Positions 1 to 11,488 of a stretch of DNA of 64,000 nt are shown in pieces. A program made the position numbers and the translations under genes. The DNA is from Oreohelix idahoensis (lineage: Eukaryota > Mollusca > Gastropoda > Stylommatophora > Oreohelicidae). The stretch is from positions 568,251 to 632,250 of the forward strand of contig JAMPIV010016262.1 of NCBI GenBank assembly GCA_024509875.1. The letters are read 5' to 3'. The stretch's first letter is position 1; each line of letters opens with the position of its first letter. The notes below the pieces were generated by a model that saw nothing but the letters and a program-made list of their open reading frames with translations, did not search any database and was not told the origin of the DNA.

Positions 1-500
1 CTGGCTCTTCGGTGTTGCAATTACTGACAGCGCATCTGTAAAGAAAGTAACTTGTCTCTCTGTGCTTTGCTCTGTCATTAACACCTCTGCTGCAGTCTTC
101 AAGGCCTCTGCTCTGAAGTTGTTTGAAAATTTTCCTGATGCCACTGACAGCCTTTTTTGTGTACTAGTGCTTACGTTCAGCAACACTCCTCCGCCTCCAT
201 CTTCTGTTGCATTTGCTGCTGATCCATCTGTGTAGGCATGGGTCCAGGTGTTGCTTGGGTAATGTTTATGTATGTATTCTGTGGTTATGGCTCTTCTCTC
301 TGTTGCAGTCTGGCTCTTCTTTCTCTCAATACCAGGAATGTTTTCTATCATTTTTGAGAAAAGACGTTTCCAAGCAAGGATTTGGTTTGGTTTTTAAGGA
401 CTATCTTCCCTGCACACGGACAATGCCATCAGTGCTCTGATCTCCTCCCTTAGATCACACAAGGAGGATCTCAGCGCAGTGCACAAACTCCGTAGCACCG
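1..500 (-). pseudogene. LINE RNase H domain fragment
   Basis: Read on the minus strand, this stretch encodes a type I RNase H domain like those at the end of Jockey/I/CR1-type LINE polyproteins. Visible motifs are YTDGSA (first catalytic Asp, near base 220), a FRAEA segment carrying the Glu, and TDALSV carrying the second Asp near base 20. The upstream part (bases 500-300) keeps a readable frame with one stop. The domain runs off the left edge, so the element is incomplete here. It differs in sequence from the RNase H domains at 3.9 kb and 31 kb and is a separate family. Short plus-strand reading frames over it are shadows. Confidence 0.6.
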
Positions 501-736
501 GCGAGAATCCCAATGTGTGGATATAATGTATAGGAATCACACATTTTATAAATATTTTTGTGGTGGGTAGGTTTCCTAATTTTAAAATTTTTGCCAGGGC
601 AGCAGCCTGACAAGCTTACTCTTTACGATTTCCAACTGCCGTGGGATTTTTAACATGCGCAACTTGCGCATAGGACCTCCTATTTTTTCACCCTTATCCT
701 AGAAGGCTAGGCATCCGATCTCACTACCCATGAGAG
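501..736. other. Unassigned AT-rich spacer
   Basis: I recognise no gene or repeat boundary in this segment between two LINE fragments. Confidence 0.3.
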
Positions 737-1740
737 GTTAATTCCTAAAAGAAGTATAAAGAGACGAGAATACATCTCAGACGAAACACTGAAGTTGGTG
801 GTAGAAAGAAGAAAAATGTAGTCCAAAAAAGACACAGAAAATCAAGAATTATACAAGGAATACACAAAGCAGATTAAAAAACAAGTCAGACAAGACAAAC
901 AACAATACATAAACGACACCTGCAGGAAAATAGAGGAAATGCGCGAGCAGGGATTGAGTAAGAATATGTTTTCTGAAGTAGGAACATTGAAGAACAGCAA
1001 CTTTAAACCATCACTTCGAGCAATAAACGACAAGAAAGGCCACACTCTAACAGAACGTATAGATATTCTGAACAGATGGAAGGAGTACTGTCAAGAAATG
1101 TACACAGAAATAAACAAAGCGGCAGATAACAACATCATGAATGTGCGGAACGTGAACCAGAACCTACCATAGAGGAAGTCCGAAACGCAATCAAACACTT
1201 GAAAAGTGGAAAATCTGGTTGTGATGAAGTAAGCTGAAATGATACAGGCAGGAGGAGAAGGCACCGCTCGTATATACCATGCATTATGCTGCAAGATGTG
1301 GCAAAGCGGAATTTGGCCCAAGGAATGGAAAAGATCAATTTACATACCCTTGCCAAAAAAGGGCAATCTGAAACTGTGCACAAACTACAGAACTATAGCT
1401 CTTATAAGCCATGCCAGCAAAATACTATTACATATCATAATGAAAAGGATGCAACAAAAGCTAGAAACAGAAATTAACAAAGTACAGGTGGGTTTTCGAC
1501 CAGGCAGAGGCACCAGAGACCATATATTCAATATGAGGACCATCATAGAAACGTGTAGAGAATTCAACGTTGACCTACATACTTGATTCATTGATTACAC
1601 CAAAGCTTTCGACTGTGTACAACATCAGTAGTTATGGACTTTTATGGAAAATATGGGATTTCCAAACCACCTTATACAACTCATCGCACTGTTGTACCAA
1701 GAACAACAGGCAGCTGTAAGAATAGAGGGGGAAACATCAG
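737..1740 (+). pseudogene. LINE reverse transcriptase fragment
   Basis: A decayed piece of a non-LTR retrotransposon polyprotein covering the linker after the endonuclease and the N-terminal half of reverse transcriptase. The frame is readable from about 737 with stops near 818 and 1171. A frameshift near 1170-1240 leads into the RT fingers, where PLPKKGNL, NYRTIALI and GFRPGRGTRDHIF are the typical blocks 1-3. It then reaches a degenerate AFD block near 1600. The catalytic FADD box is absent because the copy stops at about 1740 in AT-rich sequence. It is therefore truncated at both ends. The clade is not resolved; the motif spacing is like the EN-RT LINEs elsewhere in the window. Confidence 0.65.
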
Positions 1741-2317
1741 GTGTACGTTACATTTTTTATATTTATTTTATTATTTTAAATTTTTGTTAGGGAAAAATGC
1801 GAAAGAATTTAGCTAGGTGTGGCAAGGGTTAGACCCTGTCTCATATTGGGAGGCGGCACATGAAAGATATTTGTAAGAACCGGATTAATTAAACACTATT
1901 TCTTTTAAAATAAGGAGATGGGGGCTGTAATGGATTTTGGGATAAAGGGGATCTAGGTTTTTGTGCATTTAAAATTGTGGTGTTCCCAGGATCAAAAGTA
2001 GGAACTTTTTTCCATGACATTCCCAATGAAAACTCTCGAGCTGGATACTAAAATATATTCGTGAACTGCACGAGATAAGAACGCTATCTTTTCTTTGTAA
2101 GCTTCAACCTATCCCCTCCCTCCCCCCTTAAAATTACACACACATATGGTAGACATCAGGACTTCCGCTGATCTAAGATGGCAGTTCCATTTTTGTTGTA
2201 CTTGTGATTCTACTTCTATCATGCAAAAACTTGATGCAGGGAAGTTAATTTCTTTGTTTAAATTCATTAAGAATAATAATTAGTTGTATCTTTCATAGGA
2301 ATATTGAATAGTTAAGT
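1741..2317. other. Unassigned spacer
   Basis: I see no coding signal or repeat boundary here. The segment is AT-rich at its left end and carries a C-rich run near 2110-2125. Confidence 0.3.
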
Positions 2318-3115
2318 TGTGTTAATCTTCTTCTTTCTTTGATCCATAACCGCCAACCATCAAAGCAGTCAGCGGCCATCATGCCTGGTGGCGTCCTGTA
2401 GGGCAGCAACAAACTGATTCCACCTTGCTCGGTTGGCGGCCATATTTTGTACAGTGCCCCAACTCTGGTTCATTCTTTGCATCTCGGCTTCCACAGTTCT
2501 CCACCAAGTTGTTTTTGGTCGGCCTCTTTTTCGCTTTCCCTCAGGGGTCCAAAGCATAGCTGTTCTTGTGATGGTATCAGGGTCCCTTCTGAGGACGTGG
2601 CCAACCCAACTCCAGCGTCTGCCAGCTATGATGGTGTGCATGTCTTCCTGGTTACTCCGAATAAGTAGTTCTTGGTTGCTGATGGTGTTTGGCCAAAAGA
2701 TTCTGAGAATTTTCCTTAGGCAGATTGTGTGGAAGGAGGACAGTTTCGACATTTCCTTCTCTGTTACTCTCCAACATTCCGCACCGTAGAGAAGCACAGA
2801 AAGTACACAGCTCTCATACAGTCTTAATTTGGTGTTTGTGCTTTACTGGGAAGACTTCCAAATGTTGTTGAGAATAGCAAAGGCTGTTCTCGCTTTATTC
2901 ACTCTGTTGTTAATGTCCTTGCTTGTTCCGCCGTCAGGTGTTACTATGCATCCTAGGTAAGTAAATGTGTCTGTCTGTTCTAACTTCTGGTTCCTTACTG
3001 TTATTGGCTCAGGATTGCCCACATTTAGTGTCATGACCTCTGTCTTCTTCAGACTGATGTTCAGGCCAACCTGCTGGCCATACTTATTCAGTCTATCAGT
3101 TTTGTCTTGAATGTT
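2318..3115 (-). pseudogene. LINE C, 3' half (RT C-terminus)
   Basis: This is the 3' part of a minus-strand LINE whose 5' part lies at 17310-20165. The protein reads from 3115 down: an end-of-RT segment with YLGC, then LYGAECW, GHVLRRDPD and the basic GKRKRGRPKTTW block typical of the C-terminus of these EN-RT LINEs. Two frames (2843-3034 and 2369-2797) show one frameshift between them. The 3' tail, at the left, is a short GAA/GAAA-rich run. The break at 3115/17310 is exactly where the Gypsy element inserted, and the RT text continues across it. A truncated sister copy lies at 36374-36979. Confidence 0.8.
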
Positions 3116-3837
3116 GTCGCAAAATTGGTTTCAAGTCATTGCAAACGCGCAAGTCATTGCAGACGTGTTCAGGTAGATTTATAAACCCGTCAACGATCGA
3201 TTGACCGCTTTCAAAATGGCGGCATATCAGCGAAATGGGTATCAGACAGAGGAAATCGCCAACGATAAATAAAAGCAGAAGGGAATCAGTATGAAAAGGA
3301 TTTTACATTTTAGTACAGGGAAGGATTGTGTATAACTGCATATAAGAAGGAACGGTAGGAAGTTCTCATTTACGGAGATACATGCGTATTTCGGCTGCCC
3401 TCAGTTACGCGGAAAAGCATGTAAACCCACTTCTGTTCTAAATATTAAAATCAACAAATAACAGTTTGGGAAATTACAGGGATAGGAAGATAGAGATTTA
3501 TCGGCAGGATAAAACTAGATAAGATGGAACAATATGGATATTATATATGCCGAGAATGAGAAAGGCAAAATTTCAGTCGACGCACAGATCGGCTGAAATC
3601 ACGGTTCGGGAAGGATTTTTCAGGCTTAGGTTTAAGCTGTGACGTCGGTACCCTCCGATACGTCCGCGCTATACGTATATATAGCGTATCGGTAAACTGA
3701 GAAAAGAACTATCAAACGCAACTGAAAATAGTAATAAATACAGAAGCAAAATACCACCCTGGGAACTAAAAACACCAATCATAGACTACTCACTTACTGA
3801 AAAGATCAAACAAAACATAGAAGATAAGGAAGCCAAA

Positions 3838-4368
3838 ATGATAAGTAGAAAGTTCATAGATAAATTAACTAAACAAAGTCTGGCCGTATACACTGATGGA
3901 TCCAAGGGTGATAGTGGGCTACTAGGTGCCGGGGTGGTAATACCACAATGGGGAATAAAAAAGAGCTACAGTGTAACAGAAGGGGCTTCGATTTTTACCG
4001 CAGAGATGGTAGCAATTCTTAAAAGTTTAGAAATAATCGAAGATAACCCACCAGAAGCGGTTACGATATTTACAGACTCACTATCATCACTACAAGCGCT
4101 AGAACACCCAGGTAAATGTAGCCGGCCAGACATAAAGGAAGAAATTCTAGCAATTAATACATCACTAGGGCACAGAGGATGTAGTGTGAGGCTAGTGTGG
4201 GTTCCAGCACACATAGGTATTGCTGGCAACGAGTTGGCAGACCAGAACGCCAAGAATGGAAGAACAAGTAAAAACAATATAAAAGCAGGACTAGGAAGGT
4301 CGGAGATCAAAAGCCAAGTGAAGATAACTATAAACGAGGAATGGAAGACATCATGGAAAACAAAGTAG
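3838..4368 (+). pseudogene. LINE RNase H domain
   Basis: A 176-residue open frame with a complete type I RNase H fold signature: YTDGSKG (first Asp, about residue 20), FTAEMVAIL (Glu, about 55), FTDSLSSLQAL (Asp, about 80) and VWVPAHIGIAGNELAD (His and last Asp, about 120-135). In the parent element this domain follows reverse transcriptase and degrades the RNA of the RNA-DNA hybrid. The N-terminus here is a 5' truncation of the element, not a real start codon. The frame ends at a stop at 4366, and the downstream zinc domain lies in another frame. Confidence 0.8.
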
Positions 4369-4444
4369 AAAAGGCAGACATGCGTTCAAACTGCTGAAAG
4401 AACCAACAAGGACGTGCCAGGTCAGAGAAGAATTAAAGATACCA

Positions 4445-4711
4445 TTGAACAAAAAACTGTGGCGTCTCCGTCTCGGTGCAGCATACTTTATGGTAGAAGA
4501 ACCACACTGCCAAGAATGTCAGGAAGAGAATGACATAGACCACTACCTGATCCACTGTAAAAAGTATGAACAACAAAGACTTGAATTAAAAACTTACTAT
4601 AAAAATCACAATATAGACTTAACAGGTGATAAGGTTTTAAGTATAGATTCCCCAAGAGATGCCCAATCAATACTTAAAAGATATATACATAAAACAAAGG
4701 AAAACATATAA
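4445..4711 (+). pseudogene. LINE C-terminal zinc domain
   Basis: An 88-residue frame that continues the preceding RNase H frame after a frameshift. It carries the LWRLRLG motif and a CQECQEENDIDHYLIHC zinc-binding block (C-x2-C-x8-H-x3-C) typical of the end of Jockey/I-type LINE ORF2. The stop at 4709 is probably the true end of ORF2. Confidence 0.7.
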
Positions 4712-6477
4712 GGATAGCACTTCAGGAAAAACATCAAAATAAATTAAAATTAAGCAACAAGAACTAGACCCTAACAAAGCATTAACAAAAAACTAACTAC
4801 TCATAGGACAAGGAAAGACAAGGTAATTAAAAAAAAAAAAAAATGAACAACTCAAAAAGAACAAATACAAATAAAAACCAAGCGTAAAGGACAATAGTCA
4901 TCTATAAACAATACAAAAAAGTAAATAAAATTGACAAATGCTAATATAAATAAAAATCAACAACTGCATATGACGATAGTTAATTAAATTAAATACAAAT
5001 TAGTAAATAAAATGACACTAAATACCCCAATTATAACCAACTTTCAGGTTGAACAGGGAAGACCAAGATGGAACGAGAAGAGGTAAAAACAGTCAGATGT
5101 TTAGTGCCCGATCTCAACCCATCAACCCATCAAAACAACAACAACAAAACAACAAAGAGACACAGACAACGAAAGAGGTTTGAGACAGACTGGAGGCAGA
5201 GTTTCGCCACTACCCATGAATTGTGAGCGGATCGCCAGAAACATTTTTAAGTCCAGTATCTGAAGTCTGAGGGCAAGCGAAATTATGATAACTACCGTGT
5301 ATAATATTTGTTATTTCAGGTTCATATAGAATTCACAAAATATGCCTGTATAATAGTCATTGATATAATGTATTGTATTTTTAATATGATCTAAACATGT
5401 GCATTGTGGATGATTGTTGCTTGTACAAAAATTAATCACAAATAGCCCCACAGCCTAATGAAGATATATTTATCATATTGCTTTATCGCTTACGAAGATA
5501 AAGGCAGTCCCATGGCAGAGATTGTCATAGGGAAATGAAGTGTTAGAAACTTCATCATGGAAGATCCCAGTTTACGAGGTTAAGGTGACTAGTCCCCTTC
5601 CTCGCTGCCTTTGCCTTCCCTAGTTCGAATGCACAACTTTGTACCCATTTACAGCTGGTAAAATGGAGTGTTCCACAGCCAAGTTTCAATTCCAAAACTA
5701 TGTAATTGTACTACCGAAGAAAGCAACTTGATCGCTTGGTCACTCTCTTTATTTATGTATTAATTTTGTGTAGATGCTAAGAATAGCATCAGTATTTGAA
5801 TTTGTACTTGATATGATTTGGAAGGATCAAGTTATAGAAAGGGATGTATGGGAGCGGAATAAACCAGATGATGTTTATTACTGATATGTTAATATTAATT
5901 CTATATCATTGAATTGATGTTACTTGCTATGACTGTATAACTTTGACACCTGATGACTGACTTGTCTGACTTATGTGCTAGTCAGTTACACTTAATTGAA
6001 ATGTTAATATTAATGCTAAATCACTGAAATGATGTCCTTACTTACTATGATTGTATAACGGTGACATCTGATGACTGACTGGTCTGACATCTGTGCTAGT
6101 CAGCTACAAATCTAGCCAGATACTAGCCAAGGCTGATATGTTGCAGGTTCCATGAAATAACTCAAACCAGACTGTCCAGTATCAGAAGCCTGTGTCGTTC
6201 ATCAGAGGCAATCCCACAAAAGTGCAGGACCCCAAAGAGTGAACTTCAACTGGTCATTGGCATCCCTACTGTTGGGCCTACCAAGTCTGATATCAGCAAA
6301 GGACAGTTCAGTGTCAGCAGTATCAAGTTGAACAGATAAGTGTCACTTAGGACACTGACTACCACAATATATGAAACACAGTAAATAGTCAAGTGATGAC
6401 ATTTATCAGAGGACTAAGAACAGTGATATATTTAAAATGAATGCAGTCTAAATAGACAATAATAGGAGTTGTGTGAC

Positions 6478-6612
<135 letters not shown>

Positions 6613-6957
6613 CAATGCTCTTTTCCAACTAGTAGAAATAGAATATTAGTGTAATTATTAAACTATTTTAACTGTACCTGAAGATTTATTCACTTCTTCC
6701 ATTTTGTGGGTTCAGTGAATGTACATTTTACTTATCCCCTAGAATATAAGTAATCATAAGATAGTCACAGGGAGGAGACACCTTAAATCCTGGTACTACT
6801 TCTTACCAACTGGGCCAGGGTTTTCACAGTCTGACTATTTTTATGATAACAATACACCAGTGCTTATTTCTAAGACTGGGGTATTACTTGTAAGGTCAGA
6901 ACTCTTTACTGGCATACTCTTACATAATAAATAATTTTAAATAACCTCCCGCTACAG

Positions 6958-6977
6958 TGGGGGCTCGTCTGCGGGAT
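6958..6977 (+). promoter_or_regulatory. Primer-binding site, tRNA-Pro type
   Basis: TGGGGGCTCGTC followed by TG and then CGGGAT begins one base after the LTR end. The well-known tRNA-Pro primer site has the same sequence without the extra TG, so this looks like a tRNA-Pro site with a 2-base insertion. Confidence 0.6.
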
Positions 6978-7221
6978 ATATCTTTGATATTCCTGAGCCA
7001 ACTTTCTATTTCTGCTGTGTAGAAATTTTTTTTTAATTTTTGGAAAGAGTTAACATAGTAGGAAGTACATATTTTTTTAGGAGTACCATTGAGTACAGAT
7101 AAAGAAAGCTGTTTCATATATGGTGAAGTCAGTTAATTAACTTTAATTTTAATTAAGTTAATTATATTGTAGTAATTAATTTTGAGTAAGACAGCTTACC
7201 CTACTAGACTACAGATACATC

Positions 7222-9621
7222 ATGGCTGACTTGGTCAAGTTTAGGTCTGCCACACTGCAGGTGGGAAAAGAGCTTGGCATGAGTGGTGATGCTCTGGTCC
7301 AGTATGTCACGACAGAATGTGAAAAGTATACGGACAGAGAAGAAAAGAGATTGGAAGCAGAAAGAGCCCAGAAATTTGAAGCAGAGAGAGAAGCCAAGAA
7401 ATTGGAAGCAGAAAGGGAAGCCAAGAAATTAGAATTAGAAGCAGAGAGAGAAGCCAAGAAATTGGAAGCAGAGAGAGAAGCCAAGAAATTGGAAGCAGAG
7501 AGAGAAGCCAAGAAATTAGAAGCTGAGAGAGAAGAAAGGAGGTTACAAGCAGAGAGAGAAGAAAGGAGGTTACAAGCAGAGAGAGACCATGAGCTGAAAA
7601 TGAGACAGCTTGAACTTGAACTTCAGGCTGGAACTAGCACCAATGGTAATATCTCACCTCATTCTGAGAGTAGCTCTTTCCAGAACACGGCAAATGGGGC
7701 CATGAACTTCCACCTAGATCCATTTGTTGAAAAGGAGGACGCAATTGAGTCGTACCTGGATAGGTATGAAAGGCTAGCCTCTACATATGGACTGGAAAAG
7801 GAGAAATGGAGTTTAAAGTTATCTCAGTGATTGAGAGGTATTGCATATGATGTGTTCCTGAAACTCCCCAAAGAAGATCAGGAAAATTATGAAATACTAA
7901 AGCAAGCCTTACTGATCCGGTATGAAAAGAACTCTGAGGCATATAGGAAGAAATTTAGAACTTCTAAACCTCTACCTGGAGAAACATATAACCAGTTCTC
8001 AGCTAGGCTAGAAACGTATTTGTTGAAATGGAGTAGTTTAGGTAAGTATCAGAAAACCTACGAGGATCTGAAAGAAATGGTTATGTTAGAGCAAGTGAAA
8101 GATTCCATGTCTCAAGAAATGAGGAAATTCCTTATGGAACAAGGAGCAGAGAGGCTAAAAGACATTTTGAAATGTGCAGAGAGATACCAAGCAGCTCAAG
8201 CTGAATTGGTAGGAACAAAAAGGAAGCAGGTAGAAGGATATAAGCCACCACCGCAGAATACCGATTTTGACCAGATGGATCAACCATACAGATACAAGCA
8301 AAGATTTGATAATAAGGACAAGAACCCTCAGACTCAGGAAAATAAACCCTACAAACAGGGAGATAAGTGGTGCAAATTTTGTAAGATGAGCAACCACAAC
8401 ACTGATGAATGTGGGAGGAAAAAATCCCTTCATCATGCTACATGTCTACAGGTGAGGGCTTCTGATAGGAAGGAACTGACTGTGAGTCAGAATAGCCTCC
8501 ATCACCCACCTACACAGGAGATAGTGACTGTGAATGGCAAACCAGTCACAGGAATGTATGACACAGGTTTGTCCTATGACGCAGTCGTGTGTGCATCTCT
8601 GGTGAGCCCTGAACTAATTACCACAGAAACAGTAGATATTCAAGGGCCACTAAAAGGAACATCACCCCTTACTTTACCCATAGCAAAGATTCATGTCAGT
8701 TGTCGCTATGTGGAAGGGGAGATAAATGCAGCTGTGATAGATGATCCCTTTTACCCCCTAATGTTGGGGCGTAAATATGTTTTCTTGGGAAACCCTGTAA
8801 AACCTATGGTTATGGCAAGAATCCAGACCAGGTCTGACTCCAGGAACATAGAGAGGGACACCAAATTAAAATTTCATTCAACTGAAATGAAACGGGCTCA
8901 AGAAGCAGACAGCACGTTGAAGCCTTGTTTTGGCAAATTATCAAAAACTCATAACACTCCAAGGAAAGGACATTTCTTTAGGGAACATGGACTCTTGCAC
9001 AGGAAAGCTGGCAGAGGGACGAAAAGTCATGGTCAAATTGTTGTACCATCCACCTATAGGAATAAGGTTATGGGCTGGGGGCACATAACAACTTTGAGTG
9101 AACACCTGGGTAATGGTGCCACAAAACAAAGAGTAGCCACCCAGTACTACTGGCCGGGCATTACGGAAGACATTAATCGGTATGTAAATTCCTGTCCAGA
9201 GTGCACCTATGTAGATTCAGAAAGTCGACGGAAGAGTCTTCATCAAAAATCTACAAGCAAACCAGCAATCAGGGGTACTCCCGAGATTTGCACGGGAGGG
9301 GAAAGGAAACATCCCACACAGGTTCAATTGCAGTCTGAACTCCATGCGCTGGAAAAAAGGAACAAATCACGTAGCGAAAATCAAACACCTACGGATTTGC
9401 GAGGGAAAACCACATCCAACTATCAACGAAAAGAGGGCGGTAAACTTCATGGGAAACCTACCGACACCGTTTCACCAGCAGTAAGAGCCTGGATGAAAAG
9501 CCAAACAGGAAGAAGAGAGATAGTAAAGGATGAATATATTCTTGGAAAACAGAATGTGGGCGCAGATTTTCTTAATCGTCATCCCACAGAGCTTGAGGAG
9601 GATAGAAGGAAGGAAAACTAA
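7222..9621 (+). pseudogene. gag-pol remnant of element 1
   Basis: One frame from ATG 7222 is broken only by TGA at 7828-7830. Order: an N-terminal gag segment; a charged coiled coil built of short KKLEAEREA repeats (about 7345-7600); a SCAN-like gag domain spanning the stop; a CCHC knuckle WCKFCKMSNHNTDEC (about 8370); an aspartic protease with YDTG (about 8560); and the HHCC zinc domain of integrase (GHITTL to CPEC, about 9080-9205). It ends with a piece like the end of RNase H (GKQNVGADFLNRH, about 9550). Integrase thus directly follows protease, and RNase H is last, as in Gmr1-type elements. The integrase catalytic core and all of reverse transcriptase are missing, so the copy cannot act alone. 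Confidence 0.75.
7345..7600 (+). repeat. Coding minisatellite in gag of element 1
   Basis: Tandem units of about 30 bp encode EAEREAKKLE-type heptad-like repeats, about eight units, all in frame. The predicted structure is a long charged alpha helix or coiled coil. The gag of the second Gmr1-like element has an equivalent array at 52800-52990. Confidence 0.85.
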
Positions 9622-9684
9622 CCTCGGAATGGTCGATTTGCAATTGTCTTGTACCCAATAGTTAAGCTAGATATCATCCAGCTT

Positions 9685-9701
9685 AAAATATGGGGGAGCT
9701 A
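9685..9701 (+). promoter_or_regulatory. Polypurine tract of element 1
   Basis: AAAATATGGGGGAGCTA lies directly before the 3' LTR start (TGTCGC at 9702). It is the expected priming site for plus-strand DNA. Confidence 0.6.
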
Positions 9702-9741
9702 TGTCGCAAAATTGGTTTCAAGTCATTGCAAACGCGCAAGT

Positions 9742-11472
9742 AAAGAACATGAGGAAAGAAAAACGATGCCCTCTCAAATTTATAAAGGACAAGCAAGGCA
9801 AATTGCTTACTGCCCCGAAGGAAGTAATGGAAAGATGGAAAGAATATTTCTCAGAACTCCTGGATGGTGAGCATGATGAAGCATCAGAAATGATAACCAC
9901 TGACACAGAAGAGGAAACCAATGATGGTGAAGATGACATAAAGATGGAAGAACTGAGGGCAGCACTAGAGAAAATCAAGATGGGCAAAGCAGCAGGGCAT
10001 GATGGTATAACACCAGAAATGGTTAAGTACATGGGAGCATCAGGCGACCTATTACTCTTAAAGGTCCTACAGGCAGCATGGTGCAACAAGACCATACCAA
10101 AGGATTGGGAGATTGCCATCATAACACAAATTTTCAAAAAGGGTGACAATCGATAATGTGGAAACCATAGAGGCATATCCCTTCTCAGTGTCCCTGGTAA
10201 AATCTACTTTATAATCCTAGAGCAGAGACTTTGATGCCTAGCTGAGCCACAATTGGATGAGGTCCAGTGCGGATTCCGAGCAAACCAAAGTACTCAAGAC
10301 CTAGTCTTCACACTCAGACAGCTGAATGAAAAGGCCCTTGAGTATAAGAGTGAGATCCATCTTTGTTTCATAGATCTGGAAAAGGCGTTTGACAGGGTCC
10401 CCTGGAGCAAACTTTGGGACGGTTTGGCAAGGAAGAATATTCCAGCACCTCTGATTCATGCTATACAGAGCTTCTACAAGTCTTGCAGAAATTATGTGAG
10501 GACAGCAAACCATAAGTCAGAAGAGTTCAGGACCACCACTGGTGTAAGACAAGGTGATATCCTATCACCTTACCTCTTCATACTCCTTATGGACGATGTC
10601 ATCAAGGCATGTAAGGAGAGAACAAGAAAGTATTCAGTGGGGTACTGGAAGATGAGACAGGTCTATATTTCGGAGCTGGCATTTGCTGATGATGTTGCCC
10701 TGATTGCTAAATCAGAGGCACATCTCCAATCCAACCTGCAAGTCTGGAAGGAAGAGCTGGAGAAGAGAGGGATGGTCATAAGCAGCTCTAAAACAAAATC
10801 CATGGTGATATCACGAGAAGAAAGAAAACATCAGATTAAGTTGGGAGAACAGGTCCTGGAGCAGGTCGACCACTTTAAATATCTCGGAGCTATTATAGAC
10901 CGAAAGGGAGGCATCAAAGAAGAGTTGGCCACTCGAAAAGCAGCAGCTGGGAGACTTTTTCAGGCCATAAATCGTGGATTCCTCAGCAAGAAAGAGGTTG
11001 GTAAGAAAACGAAGATGGCTGTATACCGCTCCACCTATGTCCCAGTCTTGACATATGGATGCGAGTCGTGGGCAATGACTACATCCCACAAAAGCCAGAT
11101 CCAAACCTCAGAAATGAGGTATCTGAGGAAAGTGGTTGAAGTAACAAGAAGAGACATGGTCCGCAACCAGACGATCCGTCAAGGCCTAAAATCCCATCCG
11201 CTGTAGACCCAAATAGAACAGTCCCAACTAAGATGGTTTGGCCATGTCTGCAGAATGGGAGAAGATCGGCTACCACGACAAGCATGGGAAACAAAGAGCC
11301 AGGGATCCAGACCTCCAGGACGACCCAGAGTCCGCTGGGAGGACAACATTAGACAATCTTTGAAGGACCGAGGACTAGAATGGAACCAGGCCAGGAAGAA
11401 GACAGCTGATAGAATGGTCTGGCGCTCTCTCTTCCAAACCTCTACACCTCACGGTAGAAGGGGAACGACTAA
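9742..11472 (+). pseudogene. LINE A reverse transcriptase and C-terminus
   Basis: The polyprotein enters at the RT linker. It shows GKAAGHDGITPEM, IFKKGD, GFRANQSTQD, DLEKAFDRVPW, GVRQGDILSPYLF and the catalytic FADDVAL box (about 10680). After these come the C-terminal YGCESW, WFGHVCRMGEDR and GRPRVRWEDN blocks. In-frame stops occur near 10154 and 10232, and one TAG near 11204 replaces the CAG (Gln) present in the 42-kb copy. The ORF is therefore dead, but it was recently close to intact. The endonuclease domain is missing by 5' truncation. Confidence 0.85.
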
Positions 11473-11488
11473 GTAAGTAAGTAAGTAA
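9742..11488 (+). mobile_element. LINE A insertion (copy 1)
   Basis: A 1747-bp, 5'-truncated non-LTR retrotransposon flanked by the perfect 14-bp duplication GCAAACGCGCAAGT (9728-9741 and 11489-11502). The other LTR holds the empty site at 3141-3154. It ends in tandem AAGT repeats. A near-identical shorter copy lies at 42068-43070. Confidence 0.93.

Larger units (their letters stand above)
3713..5156 (+). mobile_element. 5'-truncated Jockey-like LINE inserted in the 5' LTR
   Basis: The 3' LTR reads straight through this point (near 12050), so it is an empty site. The insert is flanked by at most a short GAGA repeat (3709-3712, 5157-5160). It contains the RNase H and C-terminal zinc domains of a Jockey/I-type LINE and ends in a CAA-rich tail after an AT-rich 3' UTR (4712-5100). 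It belongs to the same family or clade as LINE J at 22-31 kb, whose RNase H at about 30960 has nearly the same motifs. Confidence 0.8.

Noticed and set aside
7209..7511. Minus-strand Ser/Leu/Ala repeat ORF
   Set aside because: Shadow of the coding minisatellite in gag of element 1.
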